Source: Paraburkholderia heleia NBRC 101817
GTDB taxonomy: Bacteria; Pseudomonadota; Gammaproteobacteria; Burkholderiales; Burkholderiaceae
Length of the DNA stretch: 64,000 bases
Assembly (NCBI RefSeq): GCF_000739775.1
Contig: NZ_BBJH01000012.1
Coordinates: 1 to 64,000, forward strand
Direction: 5' to 3'
The translations under genes were made by a program, and so were the position numbers. Shown piece after piece: positions 46,948 through 55,726 of the stretch; position 1 is the first letter of the stretch, and every line of letters starts with the position of its first letter. The notes under the pieces are model-generated. The model made no database searches and was not told the DNA's origin. It saw nothing but the letters and a program-made list of their open reading frames with translations.

Positions 46948-48324
46948 TCATACAGCATCAGCGACGCGTACCAGTTTGCGATTGAGGAATTCGCCGATGC
47001 CCAGTTCCGACAATTCACGTCCAAAACCGGAATTCTTGACGCCGCCGAAAGGCAATCCGGGCGAGTCGGCAAAGCAGGAATTGATGTACACCATGCCGGC
47101 CTCCAGACGCGACGCGACCTGTTTGGCGTGCTCGACGTCCGCATCGAAGACGAAGGCGCCCAGCCCGTACTTGCTGTCGTTCGCCAGTTCGATGGCCTCC
47201 TGCTCACTGTCCACCACGTAAAAGGACAGCACCGGGCCGAATGCCTCTTGTTGATAGAGCGGATTGTCTTTGGCAATCTCAGTGACGATCGTCGGTTCGA
47301 GATAGAAACCGGGGCGTGCAACGCGATTGCCGCCATGCACGATTCGCGCGCCCGCGGCCTTTGCGTCGTCGATCTGCCTGAGCAAGCCTTGCAGCGCACG
47401 TTCGCTGACGAGCGGGCCGAGCACGGTCGCCTCGTCGGTGGGGTCGCCAACCTTCAGCGCGGCAAACCGCTCCGCTAACGCGGCCAGCATTGCCTCGCCG
47501 CGCGCCTTGCCCACCACGATGACCCGCTTGATGTTGACGCAACCCTGCCCCGAGTTGAACGTGCGGCCCATTACGCACTGCTCGACCGCGAGGTCGAGAG
47601 ACGCGCCTTCGAGAATCAGCGCAGGATCGCTGCCGCCCAGTTCGAGGATCACTTTCTTGAGATTACGTCCCGCGCGCTCCCCAACGGAGACGCCTGCGCG
47701 CTCGCTGCCCGTGAGCGCGACACCGCGCACGCGGAAATCCTCAATTAGCCGTGCGACCTGATCGACGCTGCAAAAGAGATTCGTGTACACGCCTTCCGGC
47801 GCGCCCGCCTCCTCGAAGAGCCGCGCGAACGCGAGCGCGCACTGCGGCACGTTTTCCGCATGCTTCATCAGCACGACGTTGCCCGCGATCAGTTGAGGCG
47901 CGGCGACGCGAGCCAGCTGATAGTACGGGAAATTCCAGGGTTCGATCGCGAGCAGCACGCCGATGGGTTCGGCGTGAAGCGAAGCGCCAGGCTCTCCCGG
48001 TACGGTTTGCGGCGCAAGAAATTTTTCGCCATTTGCCGCGTAGTAGTCGAGGATATCCGCGACCAGATCCACTTCCATATAGCTAAAGCGCGTGACCTTG
48101 CCCATTTCCAGCGTCGGATAGCGCGCGTATTCATCGCGCTTCTCGCGCAGGATCTTCGCGGCCCGCGCGACAATTCCGGCTCGCTCGGCCACCGGTCTGA
48201 ACCTCCAGTCCTCGCGGTAGCGCTTGTCCGCTGCGCTCAGCGCGGCAAAGACCTGCTCGTCCGATTGCAGCGGATACTCCTTGACGACTTCTCCGGTAGC
48301 CGGATTGACCGTAACAAAGCTCAT
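46948..48324 (-). CDS. NAD(P)-dependent aldehyde dehydrogenase, succinate-semialdehyde dehydrogenase-like
   Basis: This 458-residue enzyme oxidises an aldehyde to the acid. PWNFP at about 129-133, the general base Glu228 in LELGGSDP and the nucleophile Cys262 in SGQGCVN are all in place, so it should be active. Sequence style is that of GabD/Sad-type succinate semialdehyde dehydrogenases, but substrate range in this family is broad. It follows etfA in the operon. If the lyase step yields an aldehyde, this enzyme would oxidise it. Confidence 0.9.
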   Translation of the reverse strand: MSFVTVNPATGEVVKEYPLQSDEQVFAALSAADKRYREDWRFRPVAERAGIVARAAKILREKRDEYARYPTLEMGKVTRFSYMEVDLVADILDYYAANGEKFLAPQTVPGEPGASLHAEPIGVLLAIEPWNFPYYQLARVAAPQLIAGNVVLMKHAENVPQCALAFARLFEEAGAPEGVYTNLFCSVDQVARLIEDFRVRGVALTGSERAGVSVGERAGRNLKKVILELGGSDPALILEGASLDLAVEQCVMGRTFNSGQGCVNIKRVIVVGKARGEAMLAALAERFAALKVGDPTDEATVLGPLVSERALQGLLRQIDDAKAAGARIVHGGNRVARPGFYLEPTIVTEIAKDNPLYQQEAFGPVLSFYVVDSEQEAIELANDSKYGLGAFVFDADVEHAKQVASRLEAGMVYINSCFADSPGLPFGGVKNSGFGRELSELGIGEFLNRKLVRVADAV

Positions 48325-48375
48325 GTTCGTTGACTCCTGTTTTCGGGGTGTTTCTGGAAGATCGGCGTCACGCGT

Positions 48376-49332
48376 TCAGTGACGCCCGTTTAGCTCATTG
48401 ACAAGCGAAGGGACAAGCTCGAACAGATCGCCAACGAGGCTGTAATCCGCGATGCTGAAAATGGGCGCCTCTTCATCCTTGTTGATCGCGACGATCACCT
48501 TCGAGTCCTTCATGCCCGCGAGGTGCTGAATTGCGCCGGAGATGCCGACCGCCACGTACAGTTGCGGTGCGACGATCTTCCCGGTCTGGCCGACCTGGTA
48601 GTCGTTCGGCACAAAGCCTGCGTCGACAGCGGCGCGCGAGGCACCGAGTGCGGCACTGAGCGTGTCCGCAAGCGGTGCCAGAACCTTCGTGTAGTTTTCG
48701 CCGCTGCCAAGACCACGGCCGCCTGAGACAACGATCTTCGCGCTCGTGAGCTCCGGACGGTCGAGCTTCGTCACCTCACGGCCAATGAACTGCGAGAGAC
48801 CGCTGCCTGCGGGCGCTTCGATGGTATCGATCGCCGCGCCACCGCCTTCGGCCGACGCCGCGTCGAACGCTGTGGCGCGCACGGTAATCACCTTGATCGC
48901 GTCCGACGACTGCACGGTCAGCACCGCATTGCCCGCGTAGATCGGCCGTTCGAACGTGTCGGCGCTCGCGACGGCGGTGATTTCGCTGATCTGTGCGACA
49001 TCGAGCTTTGCGGCGATGCGCGGCGTGACATTCTTTCCCCACGCGTTCGCCGGTGCCACGATATGCGTGTATTGATTAGCAATACTAATCACTGTCGTCT
49101 CGACGTCTTCCGCCAGACCGGGCTCGAGTTGCGGCGCATCCGCGAGCCGTACCCTTGCAACGCCAGCGATCTTCGCGGCCTGCTGCGCTACGCCTTGTGC
49201 GTTGCAACCCGCCACCAGCACGTGCACCTCACCGCCGGTGAACCTGCCAAGCTCGCACGCTGCGGCCACCGTGTTGAATGTCGCGGCCTTGAGCGCAGTG
49301 TTGTCGTGTTCAGCAATAACCAGAATCGTCAT
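48376..49332 (-). CDS. etfA: Electron transfer flavoprotein subunit alpha
   Basis: The 318-residue EtfA binds FAD and passes electrons from acyl-CoA dehydrogenases to ETF-quinone oxidoreductase. The C-terminal FAD domain shows GGRGLGSGENY, VGQTGKIVAPQLYVAVGISG and the block AIQHLAGMKDSKVIVAIN. It lies 13 bases after etfB. A dedicated etfBA pair in this operon implies that the acyl-CoA dehydrogenase gene upstream needs its own acceptor. Most Burkholderia also have a housekeeping pair. Confidence 0.95.
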   Translation of the reverse strand: MTILVIAEHDNTALKAATFNTVAAACELGRFTGGEVHVLVAGCNAQGVAQQAAKIAGVARVRLADAPQLEPGLAEDVETTVISIANQYTHIVAPANAWGKNVTPRIAAKLDVAQISEITAVASADTFERPIYAGNAVLTVQSSDAIKVITVRATAFDAASAEGGGAAIDTIEAPAGSGLSQFIGREVTKLDRPELTSAKIVVSGGRGLGSGENYTKVLAPLADTLSAALGASRAAVDAGFVPNDYQVGQTGKIVAPQLYVAVGISGAIQHLAGMKDSKVIVAINKDEEAPIFSIADYSLVGDLFELVPSLVNELNGRH

Positions 49333-49345
49333 TTTCCACCGCTCC

Positions 49346-50095
49346 TCACAGCACCTTGGCTTCGGTCTTCAACTTCTCGACCAGCGTCTTCACGTCCGCA
49401 ACCTGCACGCCCGCGTTGCGCTTCGCAGGCTCGGCCACTTTCAGCGTCCTCAAACGCGGCAAGACATCAACGCCCAGGTCTTCCGGCTTGACCGTTTCCA
49501 GCGGCTTCTTCTTCGCCTTCATGATGTTCGGCAGCGTGACGTAGCGCGGTTCGTTCAGACGCAGGTCCGTTGTGACGATTGCAGGCAACGTGAGCGCCAG
49601 CGTTTCAGCGCCGCCGTCCACTTCGCGCGACACGATGGCCTTGCCGTCGGCAACGACGACCTTCGAGGCGAACGTGGCTTGCGGCAGACTCGCCAGCGCG
49701 GCAAGCATCTGGCCGGTCTGGTTCGCATCGTCGTCAATCGCCTGCTTGCCGAGGATCACGAGCGCCGGCCGCTCCCTGTCGGCGATCGCTTTCAGCAGTT
49801 TCGCGACCGCGAGCGGCTGCAGGTCTTGCTCCGTTTCGACGAGGATTGCCCGGTCCGCCCCGATCGCCAGCGCCGTACGTAACGTCTCCTGACAACTCGC
49901 GACGCCGCATGAAACGGCAACGACTTCGTCCGCTACACCCGCTTCCTTCAGGCGCACCGCTTCTTCAACGGCAATTTCGTCGAACGGGTTCATCGACATC
50001 TTGACGTTCGCGAGATCGACGCCGGATTGATCCGCCTTCACGCGGATCTTCACGTTCGCGTCCACCGACCGTTTTACCGATACCAACACCTTCAC
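49346..50095 (-). CDS. etfB: Electron transfer flavoprotein subunit beta
   Basis: The 249-residue EtfB is the AMP-binding partner of EtfA. The family signature region ([37 protein letters not shown]) and the recognition segment [13 protein letters not shown] are intact. The start is a GTG at 50095 with GGAGAG upstream; an extended frame to 50287 is a shadow of the hydratase gene. It is transcribed with etfA. Confidence 0.94.
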   Translation of the reverse strand: MKVLVSVKRSVDANVKIRVKADQSGVDLANVKMSMNPFDEIAVEEAVRLKEAGVADEVVAVSCGVASCQETLRTALAIGADRAILVETEQDLQPLAVAKLLKAIADRERPALVILGKQAIDDDANQTGQMLAALASLPQATFASKVVVADGKAIVSREVDGGAETLALTLPAIVTTDLRLNEPRYVTLPNIMKAKKKPLETVKPEDLGVDVLPRLRTLKVAEPAKRNAGVQVADVKTLVEKLKTEAKVL

Positions 50096-50126
50096 TTTTC
50101 TCTCCTTCGATTGCCTGCGCTGCTCG

Positions 50127-50927
50127 TCAGCACCCGGCGCCTTGTTCGGCGTTTCGCTTGAACTCGTCCCAGAAGCCGGCGTACTCCGGCGCCCGCTTTT
50201 CGTTGAAGGCCGCGAGTCCCTCCTGCCACTCCTTCTTCGGAACATCGAGCGGCGAGACGAGCACGCGATGCCAATCCACCGCCGCATGCGCGCAGAGGTT
50301 CAGTTTCGCCGCCTTGAGCGCGCCTGGCGGCACGGACTCCACGATCTGCTCTGCCAGAGACAATGCCCCTTCGAGCACCTGGTCTGCCGGCATGACCTGA
50401 TTGACGAGGCCCATAGCCAATGCTTCCGGTGCCCAGACACGCCGACGGGTCAATATCAGTTCGTACGCCCTGCGGATGCCGACCACGCGAGGGAGCAACG
50501 CAAGACCCGTATTCGGGATCACGCCATGTCCCAGCTCCGGCATCGCAAACCACGCCGGCTCGGCCGCCACGACAAGATCGCACGCGAGCGTGAGTTCCAT
50601 GCCGCCGCCCAGTGCCGCACCGTTGACCGCGGCGATCATTGGCCGGTCGAAGCCGGCAATGCGTTTGAAAAACACCGCTGGATCTTCGTCCGGGTCGGGG
50701 CATTCCATCCACCCGTTGCGCAAATCGTCGATGTTCGCGCCAGCGCAAAACGCGTTACCTGCGGCCGCGATCACGACGCCGCGAACGCCGTCCTGTAATG
50801 CCGTATCCAGCGCACCCGACAGTCCGCGTACGATCTCCCGCGACAACGCATTGCGCCGCCCGGGATCGTTGAGCGTGACGATGGCGATTTCGCCGCGCCT
50901 CTCGTACAGAACCTTGTGCTCACTCAT
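50127..50927 (-). CDS. Enoyl-CoA hydratase/isomerase family protein (second paralogue)
   Basis: This 266-residue crotonase-fold enzyme shows [11 protein letters not shown] and [16 protein letters not shown] as oxyanion-hole segments, and [13 protein letters not shown] places a Glu at the second catalytic position. The C-terminal part, [20 protein letters not shown], is typical of hydratases with a trimer-swapped helix. A strong AAGGAG site precedes the ATG at 50927, which overlaps the thioesterase stop by eight bases. With the other hydratase gene at 45.7 kb the regulon has two such enzymes, so two hydration, isomerisation or cleavage steps are possible. Confidence 0.91.
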   Translation of the reverse strand: MSEHKVLYERRGEIAIVTLNDPGRRNALSREIVRGLSGALDTALQDGVRGVVIAAAGNAFCAGANIDDLRNGWMECPDPDEDPAVFFKRIAGFDRPMIAAVNGAALGGGMELTLACDLVVAAEPAWFAMPELGHGVIPNTGLALLPRVVGIRRAYELILTRRRVWAPEALAMGLVNQVMPADQVLEGALSLAEQIVESVPPGALKAAKLNLCAHAAVDWHRVLVSPLDVPKKEWQEGLAAFNEKRAPEYAGFWDEFKRNAEQGAGC

Positions 50928-51402
50928 CAGCCGTCTCCTTGCCAACGCCGTTGGGCAAAAGATGCGTACGCAATTCAGGCGCTATTCGATGCGGGCGTCC
51001 GGTTTTGCCGTGCATCAGCACACACACGGCTTCCGCGACGCCATAGCAATTGTCGCGGGTCTCGTCGAACAGCCCCTGGCGCACCCTGAACGACGTGTTT
51101 CCCACTTCCACGACCGTGCTTCCGACGTACACGCGTCCAGGGAAGTACAATTCGGCACCGAACTCGATCAGCAGTCTCACGACAGCCAGGTTCGCACCTC
51201 CCATCAACGCGCGAATCGGTGGGGGCGCAAAGATTTCCATGCGCGCCGACTCGAATAACGTTGCAATCGAGGCGTTATTGACGTGTCTGAACTGATCGGT
51301 ATCCGCGTTCCTGAGCTTCTCTTCCGTCCAGAAGCGCAATGCTTCGCGCCGCACATGCAGGCGTTGCGTTGAGGGCGGCGCGTTCGCTTCGATTGAGCTC
51401 AT
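50920..51402 (-). CDS. Hotdog-fold acyl-CoA thioesterase (4HBT type)
   Basis: This 160-residue protein is predicted to hydrolyse acyl-CoA thioesters or to act as a fork in the pathway. The motif DTDQFRHVNNASIATLFESA contains the catalytic Asp and HVNN of 4-hydroxybenzoyl-CoA thioesterase-like enzymes. The ATG at 51402 overlaps the citryl-CoA lyase stop (ATGA) and has GAGGA upstream. Such tight coupling suggests that lyase and thioesterase act on the same intermediates. Confidence 0.85.
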   Translation of the reverse strand: MSSIEANAPPSTQRLHVRREALRFWTEEKLRNADTDQFRHVNNASIATLFESARMEIFAPPPIRALMGGANLAVVRLLIEFGAELYFPGRVYVGSTVVEVGNTSFRVRQGLFDETRDNCYGVAEAVCVLMHGKTGRPHRIAPELRTHLLPNGVGKETADE

Positions 51403-52193
51403 CGTTGTTCCTCGCACTCGCCCGGAACCAGATGCGCACTCGCCTCATGTTCGGTACGCAGATAGAGCGCCGTAGCAAGCGGCTGACGCATTTCCTCGAG
51501 GATGTGCCCCACGAGCCCCACCGCGCGCGCCGAAACCGCGAGTCCGCGACAAATGCGCCATGGAATGCCCATCTCCGATGCCACGGCAGCCATCGCGCCC
51601 GTGACGTTCACCGGCAACGACCGATTGAGCGTCTTTTCGGCTTCGTTCCCGATCGCCGACATGAGCCGAATGTACGGGCCGTCGTATCCGTTTTCGCGCG
51701 CGACCCTGAAGAGCGCGGGCGCACGCGGATCAATGGGCTTATGAAACGGATGCCCGATGCCCGGCAGGATCTCTTTGCGTGCGCGATAGTCCTCTACGAT
51801 GCGTCGCGCGAGCGTGTCAATGTCCGGTACGTTACCGGAGTCCGGTAGCGACTCCTGGAGCAGCCGCGCTGCGTTGTCGAGCGATCCGACAAAGACGGAA
51901 CCCAGTCCCAGCAATCCCGCAGCGACGGCAGCCTGAACCGCCTCGGGTGCGCCCGCGTAGGTCATGCGTGTGGCGAGCGACGACGGCGTGATGCCGTGCT
52001 CGACCAGAATGACCATCATCGCGTTGAACACGCGCAATTCGTGCGCTTCGGGTAGGCGTGCGAATAATTGAAGAAACGCCATTTGCCCGAAGTCGATCTT
52101 GCCGACGATCTCCTCACACAGATCGAGGCCGTGAACGACCACCCTGGTCGGCGTGGCCCACGCAATATCCGAACGAATTTCAGCTTGCTTCAT
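51399..52193 (-). CDS. Citrate-synthase-like citryl-CoA lyase
   Basis: This 264-residue enzyme has a truncated citrate synthase fold, as in stand-alone citryl-CoA lyase, which splits a 3-hydroxyacyl-CoA with a branched beta carbon into acetyl-CoA plus an oxo compound. His67 (VEHGITPS) and His148 (PGIGHPFHKPIDPRA) match the two catalytic histidines of citrate synthase. The third catalytic residue, Asp in the usual NVD segment, aligns by eye with Thr198 in NVTGAM, which is odd. It is far shorter than citrate synthase (about 430). There is no citrate lyase alpha or gamma subunit nearby, and the true substrate need not be citryl-CoA. Confidence 0.82.
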   Translation of the reverse strand: MKQAEIRSDIAWATPTRVVVHGLDLCEEIVGKIDFGQMAFLQLFARLPEAHELRVFNAMMVILVEHGITPSSLATRMTYAGAPEAVQAAVAAGLLGLGSVFVGSLDNAARLLQESLPDSGNVPDIDTLARRIVEDYRARKEILPGIGHPFHKPIDPRAPALFRVARENGYDGPYIRLMSAIGNEAEKTLNRSLPVNVTGAMAAVASEMGIPWRICRGLAVSARAVGLVGHILEEMRQPLATALYLRTEHEASAHLVPGECEEQR

Positions 52194-52208
52194 GATCAAT
52201 GTCCTGTG

Positions 52209-53741
52209 TTAGACCGATGACGGTTGAGTCAGACCCAGGCATTCGGAAGCCATTTCCCGCAATACGTTCTTCAGAATCTTTACGCCGTTGGGTCCTTCAT
52301 GTTGTGGGAATGCGTCGACAGTCAGGACGCGACGCGGCGCCTTGAACGCGGCAATCCCCGCCCTGCAATAAGCGAGTAGCTCTTCTTCTGTTGCCGGGGT
52401 GGCCGAGCCGCGCACGAAGGCGACAGCCACGTCCCCTTCGCCTTCGACGTGCACCCCGACGACCTGTGCGGCCAGCACGCCAGGGTGATGCGCAAGGAAG
52501 TCTTCGATTTCGGCGGGATCGACGAGATAGCCGCGCAGACGCAGACTGTCCCGAATGCGGCTCACGTAGCAGAACGCGCCGCCCTCGGCCCAGGCAAGGT
52601 CGCCGGTCCTGAACCACCCATCCGCGGTGAACGCACTCGCTGTCGCCGCGGGGTTGTTCAGATAGCCGGCCATCACGTTGTAGCCGCGCAGCTGCAGTTC
52701 GCCCTGTTGCCGATCAGGCATTGGCGCGCCGCTCACGGGATCGACGATACGAAACGAGATGTCGGGCGAAACGGGTGTACCTCCGGGCAGGCCTCGCTGC
52801 CCGGCATCGCCTTCCGGGTCGCGAACCGCCGTCATCGCGAAGCATTCGGACATGCCGTACAGGCCCGTCAGTCGCACGCCCCATGCGTCCCATGCGCGAG
52901 CCATGATGCCGCTGCCAAGGCCCGCATATTCGGCGAAGGCACCGCTGCGCCACGTAGCCAGCGAGTAGTCTCGGGCATCGAGCACCATGTCGAACATCGC
53001 GTCCGAACCGAAGAAGTGCGTCACGCCGTGCCGCTCGATGGCTGCGGCGGCCGCTTCCGCCTTGAACACGGGCAGCAGCACACAGGCGGCCCCCGACGCG
53101 AGCGCCGCGACGGCCTGTACGAAGCCCAGCACGCCGTATAGCGGGAGCGCGCACAGCACGACATCCGCCACGCGCATATCGTTGAACCGGCCGACGTTGC
53201 GCGCATGCCGTGCAATCGCGCCCGCCGTGTGGGCGGCAAGCTTGGGCTGTCCCGTCGTGCCCGATGTCATGAAGGTGCAAAGCAGATCAGTGTCGCGCCC
53301 TTCCCAGCGCGGGTATGGCTCGAACCGCTCCCAATCGGGAACGTCGAACTGCGCTACCGCTACAACATGCTGCAGCACCTCGCACGACGCCTTGATCTCA
53401 TTGGCGGCGCCCGCGTAGTCGAAGTCGAGGAAGCGCTGCGGCACTACGAGCACGCGTGCGTTCGCGATGTCCACGACGTGCTGTGCCTCGCGCAGCCTGA
53501 ATCGCGTGCTGACGGGAATCATCAATGCGCCGAGTTGCGCGCATGCGAATAGCAATTGCATCCAAACGGCGCCGTCGGGCAGCCACACCGCTACCGTATC
53601 GCCGCGTCTGATGCCGAGCGCGTACAGAAACGACGCCGCCCTGCGCGATGCGATTGCCAGTTCACCACGCGTGAGCGTTCGTTCTCCGTGATACAGCGCC
53701 ACGAGATCGTCATTGCCCGATTCGAGCAGGTCAAAGGCCAT
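52209..53741 (-). CDS. AMP-forming acid:CoA ligase (acyl-CoA synthetase)
   Basis: This 510-residue ANL-family ligase activates a carboxylic acid with ATP and CoA. Core motifs are TSGTTGQPKLA (A3), GLYGMSECF (A5), GWFRTGDLAW (A7) and the C-terminal Lys in GVKILKN (A10). The ATG at 53741 has GGAGG upstream and overlaps the end of the acyl-CoA dehydrogenase gene by eleven bases. It is compact, similar to benzoate-, cyclohexanecarboxylate- or medium-chain-type ligases. The substrate pocket cannot be read by eye. It would catalyse the first step of the pathway. Confidence 0.91.
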   Translation of the reverse strand: MAFDLLESGNDDLVALYHGERTLTRGELAIASRRAASFLYALGIRRGDTVAVWLPDGAVWMQLLFACAQLGALMIPVSTRFRLREAQHVVDIANARVLVVPQRFLDFDYAGAANEIKASCEVLQHVVAVAQFDVPDWERFEPYPRWEGRDTDLLCTFMTSGTTGQPKLAAHTAGAIARHARNVGRFNDMRVADVVLCALPLYGVLGFVQAVAALASGAACVLLPVFKAEAAAAAIERHGVTHFFGSDAMFDMVLDARDYSLATWRSGAFAEYAGLGSGIMARAWDAWGVRLTGLYGMSECFAMTAVRDPEGDAGQRGLPGGTPVSPDISFRIVDPVSGAPMPDRQQGELQLRGYNVMAGYLNNPAATASAFTADGWFRTGDLAWAEGGAFCYVSRIRDSLRLRGYLVDPAEIEDFLAHHPGVLAAQVVGVHVEGEGDVAVAFVRGSATPATEEELLAYCRAGIAAFKAPRRVLTVDAFPQHEGPNGVKILKNVLREMASECLGLTQPSSV

Positions 53742-54894
53742 GGCGACCTCCGGCTGTGGCAAACGCCGCGCGCGCGATCTGGATACGCTGCATTTCCGAT
53801 GTGCCTTCGCCGATGCGGAACGCGCGCGCGTCACGGTAGAAGCGCTCGATAGGCAGCTCGGTCATATAACCCATGCCGCCGAAGATCTGCAGCACGCGAT
53901 CCGTGACGCGGCATCCCATCTCGCTCGCGTACAGCTTCGCGCGGCACGCTGCGACGTGCGCACGCGGGTCCTTTTCCTCGATCATCTCCGCTGCCGCTTT
54001 AATCAGCATGCGCGCCGCTTCGATTTCGACATCGTTGTCGGCGACCATGAACTGGATCGCCTGATGCTGCGAGAGATTCGCGCCAAACGCCTTTCGCTCA
54101 AGTGCGTACTCGCAGGCCATCGACTGCGCGCGTGCGGACAGACCCAGCGAGCGGCTCGCGGAAAGCAGCCGATCCTGGTTGATCGACTGCATCATGCCGA
54201 GGAAGCCTGCGTCCGGTTCTCCGAGCAGATCTTCGTCGGCAACGAAGCAGTTTTCGAGCGTAAAGCCATTGAGGTGGTATCCGCGCCAACCCATCTTCCG
54301 GTAGCGCGTCATGCCCACGACGCCCGGATTGCCTCGCCTGACGATGAACGTGGAAAGCTTGTTCTTCAGCGGCGCCGACGGCGCCGTGACAGCGAGAACG
54401 ATGATGTAATCGGCTGTTTCCGCGTGCGAGATGAAGTGCTTGCTCCCGTTGAGCACCCACCCTCCCGCCGTTTTCTCCGCTCTCGTGCGCAGCCCGCCAA
54501 GATCCGATCCGGCGTTAGGCTCGGTCAGCGCATAGGTGACGATTTTTCTGCCCGAGAGAATGTCCGGCAGAAGTTCGTCTCGCTGACGAGCGTTGGCCTG
54601 GCTCAGTTGCAGAGGCAGATGGCCGAACACTTCGCTCAACGGCACCGACGTGTACGTGAGCTCTTCGAGAATGGCCACTTTAGCCTCCGCCGAGAGGCCA
54701 GGACCGCCGATACTTTCCGGAAGGTTGAAGCCATAGAGGCCCAGCGCCGCGACTTCCGAGCGCAGTTGCGCGAGCAGTTCCATGCTGACGTCATCGTCTG
54801 CTTCGATTTGCTGCTCTAGAGGGACGAGCCGGTTACGCACGAATCGACGTGCGGTCTCCCGGATCATGGACACTTCGTTATCGGTCTGAATCAT
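53731..54894 (-). CDS. Acyl-CoA dehydrogenase
   Basis: This 387-residue flavoenzyme introduces a 2,3 double bond into an acyl-CoA and passes electrons to EtfBA, which is encoded in the same operon. The family signatures YALTEPNAGSDLGGL and QIFGGMGYMTELPIERFYRD are intact. The catalytic base is likely the Glu in RIGEGTSEMQR. The start at 54894 has AGAGAG upstream. A LacI-type operator lies 15-28 bases upstream of the ATG, over the likely transcription start. It is the first gene of the nine-gene catabolic operon. Confidence 0.94.
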   Translation of the reverse strand: MIQTDNEVSMIRETARRFVRNRLVPLEQQIEADDDVSMELLAQLRSEVAALGLYGFNLPESIGGPGLSAEAKVAILEELTYTSVPLSEVFGHLPLQLSQANARQRDELLPDILSGRKIVTYALTEPNAGSDLGGLRTRAEKTAGGWVLNGSKHFISHAETADYIIVLAVTAPSAPLKNKLSTFIVRRGNPGVVGMTRYRKMGWRGYHLNGFTLENCFVADEDLLGEPDAGFLGMMQSINQDRLLSASRSLGLSARAQSMACEYALERKAFGANLSQHQAIQFMVADNDVEIEAARMLIKAAAEMIEEKDPRAHVAACRAKLYASEMGCRVTDRVLQIFGGMGYMTELPIERFYRDARAFRIGEGTSEMQRIQIARAAFATAGGRHGL

Positions 54895-54908
54895 GATGCT
54901 CTCTTTAT

Positions 54909-54922
54909 CGAAAACGATTTCG
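54909..54922. promoter_or_regulatory. LacI-type operator before the acyl-CoA operon
   Basis: CGAAAACGATTTCG lies in the 123-base gap between the flavin reductase and acyl-CoA dehydrogenase genes. Binding here would block transcription of the whole operon. Confidence 0.75.
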
Positions 54923-55017
54923 ATACAGGACGCACTCAAGCTTCGGGTGCGAAATATCGCGATCGTTTCTGGTCAGGAATTTGGGGAATGCGCGGCGGAC
55001 TGAGCCGCACGCCGTAG

Positions 55018-55668
55018 TTAGATCGTCGGGCGGTACATCTGGAACATCTCGCCAATCTGCGCGTAGTCGCCGAGATAGCCCGCGCGCATGACCGACTGCG
55101 CCGCATGCGTGTCGAAGAGACCGTTCTTCAGATAGGCCTTCTGGATGTGCACACCCACTACCTGGCCGAGAACCAGCCAGTTGTCGGTCGGCTGCCCACC
55201 CAGATCGCCCAGTTGCGTGATCTGCAGGAGCCTGCATTCAAACGCCGCCGGCGTCTCGCCCACATGCGGAACAGACACGTTACGGCCTGCAACGGGCGTC
55301 AGTTCCGCCAGTTCGAACTCGTCGACATCGGGGGCGACTGGCGCCGACGTGCGGTTCATCCGCTCGGCCAACGGACGCGTGGCGAGATTCCACACGAACT
55401 CGCGTGTCTGCTCGATATTGCGCAAGCTGTCTTTGCGGCCCTCGCTGCAAAAGCCGATGATCGGAGGCACCGAAGCAAATGCACCGAAAAAACTATACGG
55501 CGCGAGATTCGGTTGACCGCTCGCCGAGCGGGTCGATATCCAGCCGATCATGCGCGGAGCAACGATCGCCTTGAACGGATCATGTGGCAAGCCGTGCCCT
55601 TTCGCCGGATCGTAAAACTCCACGGCCGATACGGACTCCCATACCTCGGCCCCTGATTCACTGCTCAT
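55018..55668 (-). CDS. Flavin reductase-like (FMN-binding split-barrel) protein
   Basis: This 216-residue protein fits the flavin reductase-like family. VAPRMIGWISTRSASGQPN and NLAPYSFFGAFASVPPIIGF form the FMN-binding split barrel, and the DEFELAELTPV segment is characteristic. A perfect GGAGG site lies five bases before the ATG. Such proteins can supply reduced FMN to an oxygenase or have other FMN-linked roles; no partner oxygenase gene is in the island. It follows the MFS gene by 58 bases and is probably co-transcribed with it. Confidence 0.88.
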   Translation of the reverse strand: MSSESGAEVWESVSAVEFYDPAKGHGLPHDPFKAIVAPRMIGWISTRSASGQPNLAPYSFFGAFASVPPIIGFCSEGRKDSLRNIEQTREFVWNLATRPLAERMNRTSAPVAPDVDEFELAELTPVAGRNVSVPHVGETPAAFECRLLQITQLGDLGGQPTDNWLVLGQVVGVHIQKAYLKNGLFDTHAAQSVMRAGYLGDYAQIGEMFQMYRPTI

Positions 55669-55726
55669 GCATGCCTCCAGTGTTCAACATTCAGATCCGA
55701 ACGGCGCGACCTGCAAGGTCAGACCG

